This document shows, in pieces, positions 9,609 to 15,753 of a DNA stretch of 64,000 nt (the stretch's first letter is position 1; every line of letters begins with the position of its first letter). The DNA lies in assembly GCF_003441595.1 (NCBI RefSeq), contig NZ_CP031848.1, positions 744,001 through 808,000 of the forward strand. Reading direction: 5' to 3'. A program made the position numbers and the translations under genes. This DNA comes from Marinobacter sp. Arc7-DN-1 (GTDB taxonomy: Bacteria > Pseudomonadota > Gammaproteobacteria > Pseudomonadales > Oleiphilaceae). Under the pieces are notes generated by a model that was not told the origin of the DNA, did not search any database, and worked only from the letters and a program-made list of their open reading frames with translations.

Positions 9609-10709
9609 TTACTCGCCTCCCTGGTACTGCCAGTGCGATTTCAGCTCGGCCACACCGCCGCTGACAATCTCGGTGTCGGCCGCGATACCGGCGCGCACCG
9701 CAATCCAGTCGCCCGCCTCCGTGCCGATTTCGATCGGAACCGGCTTGAAGCGCCGTGGACCCGTCACCTCGAACAGGTAAGCCTGCTCGCCGACCCGGAA
9801 CACCGCGCTGGCCGGCACCACCAGGCCCTGGTAGGAAATCCCGGTCAGCGTCACGGCAGCGTACATGCCAGGCCGCAAGACGTCGTCCGGGTTGTCGACC
9901 ACGATTCGACCGCCCAGGGTCTGGCTTTGACGCTCCACTTCCCCGCCCAGAGATTGCAGCCGCCCGCGGTATTCACGCCCGGGGCTGGCCTCAACCTGGA
10001 TCAGGACTTCCGCTCCCAGCTCGATCCGGGGCAGGCTTGCCACCGGCACTCGTACCTCGGCCCACAGGCTGGACAGGTCGTCGACATGAAAAGCGGCCTG
10101 GCCAGCGGTAGCCAGTTGCCCCGACTCGATCTCGACACCGGTGACCATGCCATCAATCGGGCTGATCAGCTCGAACTCCGCCAGGCGGTCGGGCTTTTGC
10201 GCCAGCGCCTGTATCTGGTCGTCCGACAACCCGGCCAGCGATAACAAGCGACGGCGGGCATCCAGGGTGGCACGGGCACGCTTGTATTCGCTGTCCACCG
10301 CGAGCCAGCGGCTTTCCGCGACGATGCCGTCCTTCCATAACCCCTCGATGCGGGCGCGCTCGGCGCGCGCCAGATCGAAGCGGGCCAATGCCTCCAGGTA
10401 ATCCGCCTGCGCCTGGCCCAGGCTATTGCTACGCAACCGGGCCAGTACCTGTCCCTTATGCACCGTGTCATTCTCCACCATCAGCAACTCGGTCACCAGG
10501 CCATCCACGACAGGTGTAACACGGTGGCTCTTGCGCCGGTCAGCGGTGAGGGTAGCGGTCAGACCCAGGCGTGGTTTCAGCTCACGGGCAGTCACGGTAG
10601 TGGTGGCAAGCTGGGCGCTGGCCAGTTGCTGCTGAGTCAATACCAGTTCAGCGGCCGGCGCCAGCGCCGGGATTAGCAGGAAAAACAGAGTGGCTAAAGG
10701 CTTATTCAT
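9609..10709 (-). CDS. czcB: Periplasmic adaptor of the metal RND efflux system
   Basis: Membrane fusion protein linking the RND pump to the outer-membrane channel. I chose the ATG at 10709 (MNKPLATLFFLLIPALAPAA), which gives a signal peptide and 366 residues and overlaps the end of czcC by 8 bp; the longer reading frame upstream lies inside czcC. After the signal come a barrel-sandwich (VVDGLVTELLMVENDTVHKG), a coiled-coil hairpin rich in Arg/Ala/Leu (about residues 105-165) and beta-barrel domains. There is no long His-rich N-terminal metal-binding segment as in some CzcB proteins. Confidence 0.9.
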   Translation of the reverse strand: MNKPLATLFFLLIPALAPAAELVLTQQQLASAQLATTTVTARELKPRLGLTATLTADRRKSHRVTPVVDGLVTELLMVENDTVHKGQVLARLRSNSLGQAQADYLEALARFDLARAERARIEGLWKDGIVAESRWLAVDSEYKRARATLDARRRLLSLAGLSDDQIQALAQKPDRLAEFELISPIDGMVTGVEIESGQLATAGQAAFHVDDLSSLWAEVRVPVASLPRIELGAEVLIQVEASPGREYRGRLQSLGGEVERQSQTLGGRIVVDNPDDVLRPGMYAAVTLTGISYQGLVVPASAVFRVGEQAYLFEVTGPRRFKPVPIEIGTEAGDWIAVRAGIAADTEIVSGGVAELKSHWQYQGGE

Positions 10710-12003
10710 TATCAGTATCCTGTTCAGTGGCGACAAGGGCACGACCGGCGGCCAGGCGCAGATCCGCGGCCTCCAGCCACGCCTCTTGCAGCAGTTCCAA
10801 ATAGCGTTCGTGGGCGTCAAAATAGGTGTTGTTGGCATCGATCACCGAGAGGATCTCCACCTCACCGCTGGCATATGCCTTGCGCGTCAGCTCGAATACT
10901 TTTTGCGCAGGCTGGAACACCCGCGTGCGGTAATGCTCTCCCTGCTTAACGAGCTGATTCAGATTCAGATAGCTCTGCCGCAGGCGGCTATCCAAATCCC
11001 GTTCCAGCACCTGCAGTTCCGACTGGCCCTCAATGACTTGAGCCCGGGCTTCTCCGATGCGACCGCTGTTTCGGTCCCAGAGAGGTATGGTGATACCCAG
11101 GCCGATTCCGGTGACATCCTGGCGACGTCCGTTGAGTAAATCCTGCTCACGAAACACACTTAGGCTGAGATCCGGCAAGCGCTCGGCACGGGCCAGGTCC
11201 ACACCTGATCGCGCCGCCTCGACTCGGTGTTTCGCGGCGAGCAGCGCCGGATGGTTCGCCAGACCGGCTTGCAACTGTTCCAGCGCGGGGACGAGGCCGA
11301 ACGGTTTAAGGGAAGTCAATTGAGGTGTCGTCTCGCCGGATAGCCCCAAGTAGACACGAAATCTGCTCAGCGCTTCGTTATAGGCGCCTTCGGCACTATT
11401 CAATGCCTGTTGCGCGGCTTCCCGGATCAGATCCATGCGCAGACGCTCCAGCTCGGAAAGCTCCCCGGCCTGGGCGCGGCGGCGCCCGGTGTTCTGCAGG
11501 TCATCGGCAAGTTGCAGGCGCTGCTGTGCCAGGCGCAGGCGCCCCAAAGCCAGCTGCAGGCTGTGATAGCGCTGCGCCACCTGGGTTTCCAGGCGGATCT
11601 GCTGATAGCTCTGCTCAGCACGGGCAGCGTCCAGGGCCGCCCCGGCGACCGCTTGCTGGTGTCCAAGACGACCGCTCAGCGGCAGCGGCTGGCTGATCGC
11701 AAACTGGGTAAAATCAGTGCCTCCGGTGCCCGCGTCCTTGCCGATACTGTCGTCGGCACGCAATTCGATCTGCGGGTTCGGCCACACACCGGCCTGTTGC
11801 AGTGCACCCTGGCGGGCACCGACCGCCGCCTGCGCACCACGGATTTCCGGCGCAATCTCGACCACGCGCCGGATACTGTCTTCCAGTGTCCATATACCCT
11901 GCGATTGACCCATGGCCGATACCGGCACAGTACAGGACAGCAGGAACCACAGTACTACCGCTCGCCGGTTTTTTCGGCGCGCCAAGAACAAAACATTGAA
12001 CAT
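10702..12003 (-). CDS. czcC: TolC-family outer-membrane channel of the metal efflux system
   Basis: Outer-membrane factor giving the pump its exit duct. The ATG at 12003 (MFNVLFLARRKNRRAVVLWF) is preceded by AGGAGTGGGTA and gives a 433-residue protein with a signal sequence. Two OEP repeats with long helices follow (SIRRVVEIAPEIRGAQAAVG near the start; LARAERLPDLSLSVF in the second half). It is the first gene of the tight czcC-czcB-czcA-PII-like block. The His-rich gene 138 bp upstream may share its promoter. Confidence 0.88.
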   Translation of the reverse strand: MFNVLFLARRKNRRAVVLWFLLSCTVPVSAMGQSQGIWTLEDSIRRVVEIAPEIRGAQAAVGARQGALQQAGVWPNPQIELRADDSIGKDAGTGGTDFTQFAISQPLPLSGRLGHQQAVAGAALDAARAEQSYQQIRLETQVAQRYHSLQLALGRLRLAQQRLQLADDLQNTGRRRAQAGELSELERLRMDLIREAAQQALNSAEGAYNEALSRFRVYLGLSGETTPQLTSLKPFGLVPALEQLQAGLANHPALLAAKHRVEAARSGVDLARAERLPDLSLSVFREQDLLNGRRQDVTGIGLGITIPLWDRNSGRIGEARAQVIEGQSELQVLERDLDSRLRQSYLNLNQLVKQGEHYRTRVFQPAQKVFELTRKAYASGEVEILSVIDANNTYFDAHERYLELLQEAWLEAADLRLAAGRALVATEQDTDNE

Positions 12004-12141
12004 TACCCACTCCTGAGCGCTGCGTCGGTGATACGACACGCGCGGAAAAGCATTCAAGATAAAAAGCCATGCGGCATTGCTCAGCACAGACCAACGGCAG
12101 GTCTTCGCAGGCAAAACCATCTAAAGGGAAGTCTCAGAGTC

Positions 12142-12534
12142 TCAGAGCGGGGGTGCGCGCAGGGGCGGTCTTAGACTGAAAGCGGAAGAGAGGAATGGTG
12201 CATGGCGATAGAGGCGCCACGATATCCGGGAGCAAAGCCGTCTCGGCAGAAGCAGGATCACTGCCGAAAACAAAGCGATGACCAGCGATCCAGGCGGCAG
12301 TTTTTTCAGGACTCCTTGTTGAGACAGGTCGATTTGACCCACTTGGTCAGGATGTTTCTTAGCCGAAACTCCGTAGTCGACGTGGCCATGTTCCTGATGC
12401 GCATGTTCCGACGTGGTCGACTCATGATCGTAAGTATGCATGTGCAACCGCGCGCCCTGGATAAACACCAGGGCGATAGCCAGGTAGGCTACCCAGAAGA
12501 TTTTCGTGAGCGTGGTTAATTGTGATCGATGCAT
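12142..12534 (-). CDS. Small His-rich membrane/periplasmic protein (CzcI-like)
   Basis: A 130-residue protein with a hydrophobic N-terminal segment (IFWVAYLAIALVFIQGARL). A histidine cluster at about residues 31-53 (HMHTYDHESTTSEHAHQEHG) looks like a metal-binding loop, and a second hydrophobic helix (LVIALFSAVILLLP) follows. The arrangement resembles CzcI-type proteins encoded upstream of czcCBA. It is in the same direction as the efflux operon, 138 bp upstream of czcC. I infer a periplasmic metal-binding or regulatory role; it has no enzymatic motif. It could also be an accessory of a CusF-like kind, although it lacks the CusF fold signature. Confidence 0.6.
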   Translation of the reverse strand: MHRSQLTTLTKIFWVAYLAIALVFIQGARLHMHTYDHESTTSEHAHQEHGHVDYGVSAKKHPDQVGQIDLSQQGVLKKLPPGSLVIALFSAVILLLPRRLCSRISWRLYRHAPFLSSAFSLRPPLRAPPL

Positions 12535-12653
12535 GGTTTCGGGATCATACTCAGTTCTCCGATGCCGGGCAATAACCTGTTAGCTCAAGCAGAAGACCCG
12601 CACCATATACCTGAATCATGGCAATCCGGCCGCCAGCAGCTTTGACGACCTGA

Positions 12654-12698
12654 GTTAAGCCGGGGTCAGAAGAAAGCTTTCTTCTGACCCCTTGTTCA
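12654..12698. repeat. GGGGTCAG/CTGACCCC palindrome repeat, copy R2
   Basis: Positions 12662-12691 form a perfect 30-bp palindrome: the 13-bp arms found in R1 and R3, joined by AGCT so that even the centre is symmetric. The GTTAAGCC and TTGTTCA borders are shared with R1 and R3, but the tadA-like flank is absent. It abuts the truncated end of the decayed gene at 12699-12846, which suggests that the insertion of this element, or recombination at it, removed the gene's 3' part. Confidence 0.82.
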
Positions 12699-12846
12699 CG
12701 GGACTTGACGTGAGAACGCCCACGACGTCCGCCACATCCGTCAAGCCGACAAGATCCGGCGAGGCCTCGATCAGGCGCTCCACCAGCGCATCCGGGTCAC
12801 AGTCGCGGTCGGACAGTTAGTACTTCAGCGTAAAAATGTATTCCAT
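12699..12846 (-). pseudogene. Decayed second gene of a two-gene module (ends at R2)
   Basis: From an ATG at 12846, preceded by GGAGG, the reverse strand reads MEYIFTLKY, a TAA at 12817-12819, then LSDRDCDPDALVERL directly joined to IEASPDLVGLTDVADVVGV, and then runs into repeat R2. The start MEYxFTLKY and the LVGLTDVADVVGV block match, from memory, a widespread small family with a helix-turn-helix-like C-terminus. About 50 internal residues and the C-terminus are missing and there is an in-frame stop. No RNA or protein function is expected. Confidence 0.5.
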
Positions 12847-12940
12847 AGATCAATCCTCCGGTACCGTCTCGCCAGCCCTCCTCTTCCGCATGCTTGAGCG
12901 CGGTTTCAATCTCTTTCTTCGGATGTGCCGGACGAGTCAT
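12847..12940 (-). pseudogene. Decayed first gene of the same module
   Basis: From an ATG at 12940 the reverse strand reads MTRPAHPKKEIETALKHAEEEGWR and then passes into the ribosome site and start of the next remnant, ending at about 12797 in the wrong frame. The KEIExALKxAExxGWR opening resembles small HicA-like or hypothetical proteins of about 80-90 residues that precede the MEYxFTLKY gene in many proteobacteria. The rest of the gene is deleted. The identification rests on recall of the family and on the paired arrangement. Confidence 0.42.
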
Positions 12941-13012
12941 TCCTTGTTTCCAGTATGGGGATAACGACCAAGGTCGTCAGCCAAATTAGGGTACATCCAA
13001 AAACTGTTGTAA

Positions 13013-13031
13013 TAGTCCCGTATTGGGACTA
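13013..13031. promoter_or_regulatory. Probable HigA operator
   Basis: A perfect inverted repeat, TAGTCCC-GTATT-GGGACTA, ends 11 bp before the higB start. Its place just upstream of a toxin-antitoxin operon fits autoregulation by the HigA helix-turn-helix protein; binding is inferred. Confidence 0.65.
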
Positions 13032-13042
13032 ACGTTTTAAGC

Positions 13043-13345
13043 ATGAGAATCATCGCACTATCGACACTGAAAGCCTTCTGGGAAGAAAACCCGGAGTACC
13101 AGGATGCCAAAGAGCCGACACTGGCCTGGCACCGTCATACCCAACATGCCGATTGGAGCTCACCTGCAGAGGTAAAGCAGGACTTCAGGAACGCAAGCAT
13201 CCTCAAGGATGGCCGGGTGGTGTTCAATATTGCGGGGAACAAGTATCGACTTGTGGTCTGGATAAGCTACGCCTATCGCGTCGTATACATCCGCTTTATT
13301 GGCACCCACTCACAGTATGACAAGATTGATGTGCAAACGATTTAA
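13043..13345 (+). CDS. higB: HigB-type mRNA interferase toxin
   Basis: A 100-residue RelE-superfamily toxin of the HigB group, which cleaves ribosome-bound mRNA. Typical features are the start MRIIALSTLKAFWE, the central WSSPAEVKQDF, DGRVVFNIAGNKYRLVVWI and the end YIRFIGTHSQYDKIDV. It precedes its antitoxin (toxin-first order, 17 bp gap), which is characteristic of higBA. It lies inside the accessory region, reads opposite to the metal operon and has an inverted-repeat operator upstream. Confidence 0.9.
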   Translation: MRIIALSTLKAFWEENPEYQDAKEPTLAWHRHTQHADWSSPAEVKQDFRNASILKDGRVVFNIAGNKYRLVVWISYAYRVVYIRFIGTHSQYDKIDVQTI

Positions 13346-13362
13346 CTGCCGGAGGATTAACG

Positions 13363-13731
13363 ATGGATATCAAACCGATTAAAACTGATACCGACTACCA
13401 AGCGGCATTAAAAGAAATTGAAAGCCTGATGATGGCTGGACCAGACACCTCAGAAGGCGAAAAGCTGGATGTCATGGTCACACTGATCGAGGCTTATGAA
13501 GCCAAGCATTTCCCGATGGATTTGCCTGATCCTGTTGAGGCGATCAAGTTCGAAATGGAACGCAAGGGCTTAACCGCTAAAGACCTGGAGCCGATGATCG
13601 GCAAAAGTAATCGCGTGTACGAGATCCTAAATCACAAGCGCTCGCTGACTTTGAAGATGATCTGGAAGCTCCACGAAGGCTTGGGTATTCCGGCTGAATC
13701 GCTGATCAAACCGCCTCAAGCTCATGCCTGA
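13363..13731 (+). CDS. higA: HigA-type antitoxin with helix-turn-helix
   Basis: A 122-residue antitoxin that neutralises HigB and represses the operon. The N-terminal acidic/helical part (MDIKPIKTDTDYQAALKEIE) is followed by an XRE-type helix-turn-helix (about residues 70-115; GLTAKDLEPMIGKSNRVYEI and SLTLKMIWKLHEGLGIPAE). A GGAGG-containing ribosome site lies in the 17-bp gap after higB. Its stop is about 45 bp from the right-hand tadA-like repeat. Confidence 0.9.
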   Translation: MDIKPIKTDTDYQAALKEIESLMMAGPDTSEGEKLDVMVTLIEAYEAKHFPMDLPDPVEAIKFEMERKGLTAKDLEPMIGKSNRVYEILNHKRSLTLKMIWKLHEGLGIPAESLIKPPQAHA

Positions 13732-13774
13732 CCAAAAAAAGGAAAAGGAGACACCCAGATTTATTTTCTGCTCA

Positions 13775-13869
13775 AATATTGATCGGCGCCTGTCCGGGAC
13801 ATTGCTTTTTCGGGCCTGGCGTCAGTTAAGCCGGGGTCAGAAGAAAGCCTTCTTCTGACCCCTTGTTCA
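13775..13869. repeat. Right direct repeat: tadA-5'-like sequence plus palindrome
   Basis: This is a diverged copy of 5907-6019 in the same orientation. Read on the minus strand, an ATG is followed by codons giving MSRTGADQY, against MSRTEADHY at the true tadA start, and then a stop. The further upstream MPEK codons, GGCGTCAGTTAAGCC and the palindrome also match. It is not a functional tadA start, since the frame closes within about 13 codons. It marks the right border of the metal/higBA segment. Confidence 0.78.
13825..13869. repeat. GGGGTCAG/CTGACCCC palindrome repeat, copy R3
   Basis: The palindrome at 13833-13862 is identical to that of R1 (5983-6012) and differs from R2 only in the central bases. 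The GTTAAGCC and TTGTTCA borders are conserved. A guaA-end-like sequence begins 12 bp further on. Confidence 0.8.
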
Positions 13870-13881
13870 TGCGGACTCCGG

Positions 13882-13980
13882 TTATTCCCACTCAATTACA
13901 AACGAGCAGTTTTTTGTATTTATTTTCATACTCTTACGATTTCCGTTAATGTTAATACCATGAAAAATATCATGTTCAGA
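13882..13980. repeat. guaA-3'-end-like att site A
   Basis: Positions 13882-13899 read on the minus strand as codons for VIEWE followed by a stop, matching the TIEWE-stop end of guaA (15739-15753) at 12 of 13 core bases. About 55 bp beyond it lies TTAATACCATGAAAAATAT (13953-13971). Both elements recur at 14691-14790 with patchy similarity over about 120 bp. The 3' end of guaA is a known integration target for tyrosine-recombinase islands, so I infer an attachment-site remnant. Confidence 0.65.
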
Positions 13981-14047
13981 AATTGTTGCTAATCACTCGA
14001 AAAACTGACGGATCAAACAACGGTTGCCTCTCTTTCCAGCTTGATAT

Positions 14048-14074
14048 ATATTCATATTTGTTAATTATGAATAT
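14048..14074. promoter_or_regulatory. Probable ParD operator
   Basis: A perfect inverted repeat, ATATTCAT...ATGAATAT (14048-14055 and 14067-14074, 11-bp spacer), ends 12 bp before the antitoxin ATG. Ribbon-helix-helix antitoxins bind such short palindromes; the assignment is by position. Confidence 0.6.
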
Positions 14075-14086
14075 TTGGAGAGCAAT

Positions 14087-14335
14087 ATGGCAACGACAAG
14101 TCTCAGCCTAGGTGAGCACTGGGAAGTTTACATCAAGAATGAGATTGCCAGCGGGCGTTACGGCTCTGCCAGTGAAGTTGTCCGGGATGCCCTACGCTCA
14201 ATGGAAGAGCGCAAAAGCAAACTTGACGCTTTACGAAGTCATTTGGCGCAGGGCGTTGAACAGGCCAGAGCCAGTGAGTTCATTGATAATTTCAAAATGG
14301 ACACACTGATCAACGATCTGGATAACGAAGTCTGA
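14087..14335 (+). CDS. ParD/CopG-type antitoxin
   Basis: An 82-residue ribbon-helix-helix antitoxin: MATTSLSLGEHWEVYIKNEI is the strand-helix start, and GRYGSASEVVRDALRSMEER is the ParD signature, followed by an acidic toxin-binding tail. I chose ATG 14087 with GGAGAG 5 bp upstream over the TTG at 14075. The stop overlaps the toxin start by one base (TGATG). The unit is bounded by guaA-end-like sequences at 13882 and 14691. Confidence 0.88.
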   Translation: MATTSLSLGEHWEVYIKNEIASGRYGSASEVVRDALRSMEERKSKLDALRSHLAQGVEQARASEFIDNFKMDTLINDLDNEV

Positions 14336-14634
14336 TGCCCGGATTCAGAGTTACCCCGAGGGCTCAGGATGACTTAAAAAACATCGGCCGATATACAGAG
14401 CAGCACTGGGGTAAACGCCAACGAAATAATTACCTGAAAGCACTCGAAAAACGCTTTGGCTGGTTAGCAGAAAATCCACGGTTGGGCAAACATCGCCTGG
14501 ATGTGGCTGAAGGCTATTACAGTTTCCCTCAAGGCGAGCATGTTGTCTTCTACCTGATTGGTGAAAAAGGCATTGATATTATCGGCGTCCCGCACAAGGA
14601 GATGGATATCATTACTTATTTTCTACCTGACTGA
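14335..14634 (+). CDS. ParE/RelE-family toxin
   Basis: A 99-residue toxin of the RelE/ParE superfamily: MPGFRVTPRAQDDLKNIGRYT at the start, W at the helix end, NPRLGKHRLDVAEGYYSFPQ and EHVVFYLI in the sheet, and HKEMDI at the end. This form groups with ParE-type toxins that poison DNA gyrase, but gyrase inhibition and mRNA cleavage cannot be told apart here. It is co-translated with its antitoxin (one-base overlap). Confidence 0.88.
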   Translation: MPGFRVTPRAQDDLKNIGRYTEQHWGKRQRNNYLKALEKRFGWLAENPRLGKHRLDVAEGYYSFPQGEHVVFYLIGEKGIDIIGVPHKEMDIITYFLPD

Positions 14635-14690
14635 ACAATCAGGTATTAAGGGTGACATGCCTGCTGTTGCCTGCCAGTGCCAGATCTGGC

Positions 14691-14790
14691 CTACTCCCAC
14701 TCAATTACAAACTGGTCATTTTTATACTTTATTTTCAATAGCTTAAGCATATTGGTAAGTGACATTACCATGACAGATACCATGTACAGT
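14691..14790. repeat. guaA-3'-end-like att site B
   Basis: Positions 14691-14708 read on the minus strand as VIEWE plus a stop. The 13-base core CTCCCACTCAAT with its flank matches the true guaA end without mismatch at 14693-14705, followed by TTACAAAC as in site A. A GACATTACCATGACAGATAC element (14761-14780) lies in the place of the ACCATG element of site A. The site separates the parDE-type unit from the vapBC unit, giving an att-TA-att-TA-guaA layout. Confidence 0.66.
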
Positions 14791-14855
14791 TGTGCTGCTA
14801 ATCACCTTGTAACTTACCGGGATAACGCTGTCACGCCGCACACTTACAGGATCGG

Positions 14856-14897
14856 TTGACTTACCGGACTCCTAGGCATATGCTTTGACATATGCCT
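14856..14897 (+). promoter_or_regulatory. vapBC promoter with overlapping operator
   Basis: TTGACT (14856-14861) and TATGCT (14879-14884) are spaced by 17 bp, a good sigma-70 match. An inverted repeat, AGGCATATG...CATATGCCT (14874-14882 and 14889-14897), covers the -10, so a VapB-type repressor bound there would block the promoter. Confidence 0.7.
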
Positions 14898-14918
14898 TAT
14901 AAGCCGGAGGATATTCGA

Positions 14919-15161
14919 ATGTCAACTTCTGAACGCCATGTACGCCTCTTTCGCAACGGGCGCAACCAGGCCCTACGCATCCCTCGCGAGTTCGAGTTGG
15001 AGGGTGAGGAAGCACTCATCCACAAGGAGGGTGACCGGCTGATTGTGGAGCCGATCCGTAAAGGCAGGCTGCTGGCGCTGCTAGCCTCTCTGGATCCCTT
15101 GACTGAACCCTTCCCCGATATCGATGATGACCTGCCTCCATTGGATGACGTGCAGCTATGA
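14919..15161 (+). CDS. vapB: VapB-type antitoxin (AbrB/SpoVT fold)
   Basis: An 80-residue antitoxin. The N-terminal swapped-hairpin AbrB fold is seen in VRLFRNGRNQALRIPREFEL (about residues 7-26), with a C-terminal acidic stretch (FPDIDDDLPPLDD) that would occupy the toxin active site. I chose ATG 14919, preceded by GGAGG, over ATG 14892. It overlaps vapC by 4 bp (ATGA). The upstream operator overlaps the promoter. Confidence 0.9.
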   Translation: MSTSERHVRLFRNGRNQALRIPREFELEGEEALIHKEGDRLIVEPIRKGRLLALLASLDPLTEPFPDIDDDLPPLDDVQL

Positions 15162-15571
15162 ATGGATCCCTGGCGTATTTACTGGATACCAACATCCTGT
15201 CCGATCTTGTCCGCAATCCGCAAGGCGTGGTAGCAGCACAGATCACCAAGGCAGGCGAGGATACTGTCTGCACCAGCATCATTGTAGCCGCGGAACTCCG
15301 CTATGGCGCAATCACGTCAAACTCTGCAAAACTTGCAGAGCGCATTGACATGATCCTCTCGGCACTGGAAATCCTGCCACTGGAAACACCCGCCGACCAC
15401 CAGTACGCATCATTACGCCATCACCTCACACGTCAGGGAACACCCATTGGGCCAAATGATCTGCTGATTGCTGCACATGCACTCGCAAATGACCTTACAG
15501 TTATAACCGCCAATGTCAGGGAATTCTCCCGGGTGCCAGGGCTGAAAGTGGAGAACTGGCTACAGGCATAG
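15158..15571 (+). CDS. vapC: VapC-type PIN-domain ribonuclease toxin
   Basis: A 137-residue PIN-domain toxin, typically cleaving tRNA or rRNA. The acidic active site is visible: LLDTNILSDLVRNP (first Asp), AELRYGA (Glu) and GPNDLLIAAHAL (Asp), with the final NVREFSRVPGLKVENW. Its stop is 167 bp from the guaA stop on the opposite strand. With site B on its left and the true guaA end on its right, it forms the second att-bounded unit. Confidence 0.92.
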   Translation: MNGSLAYLLDTNILSDLVRNPQGVVAAQITKAGEDTVCTSIIVAAELRYGAITSNSAKLAERIDMILSALEILPLETPADHQYASLRHHLTRQGTPIGPNDLLIAAHALANDLTVITANVREFSRVPGLKVENWLQA

Positions 15572-15650
15572 TCTGCGGCGCCTGCCCAAAACACATTCCC
15601 GCCGGCATTTACTTATGGAATGATATCAGTTTACGCTTCTCTTACTTGAT

Positions 15651-15753
15651 AATACCATGAAAAATGCCATTGATAATGCAGATTGTATTATCGATTAGGT
15701 AATTTTTATTATTATATTTCAATGTGTTAAAATTTTTGTCACTCCCACTCAAT
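15651..15753. other. Native guaA 3' end with ACCATG element (att site C)
   Basis: Positions 15741-15753 are the last codons of guaA and the reference for sites A and B. About 80 bp away lies AATACCATGAAAAATGCCAT (15651-15670), closely matching the element in site A (13955 onward). The order of the two parts is reversed relative to sites A and B, as would be expected for the opposite end of an integrated unit. The stretch 15670-15738 is very AT-rich and holds nothing else recognisable. Confidence 0.5.

Noticed and set aside
7866..10244. Long plus-strand open frames opposite the czcA/czcB genes
   Set aside because: They are rich in His/Gln low-complexity sequence typical of reverse-frame reading of GC-rich genes; the minus strand encodes complete RND efflux components.
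13775..13815. Second functional tadA start
   Set aside because: The minus-strand frame resembling MSRTEAD closes after about 13 codons and no tadA body follows.
5983..13862. CRISPR-like spacing of the GGGGTCAG palindromes
   Set aside because: Only three copies, kilobases apart, with genes between them and no cas genes.
15595..15620. ATTCCCGCCGGCATTTAC as a further guaA-end-like copy
   Set aside because: Only scattered bases match the CCCACTCAAT core and the VIEWE-stop codons are absent.
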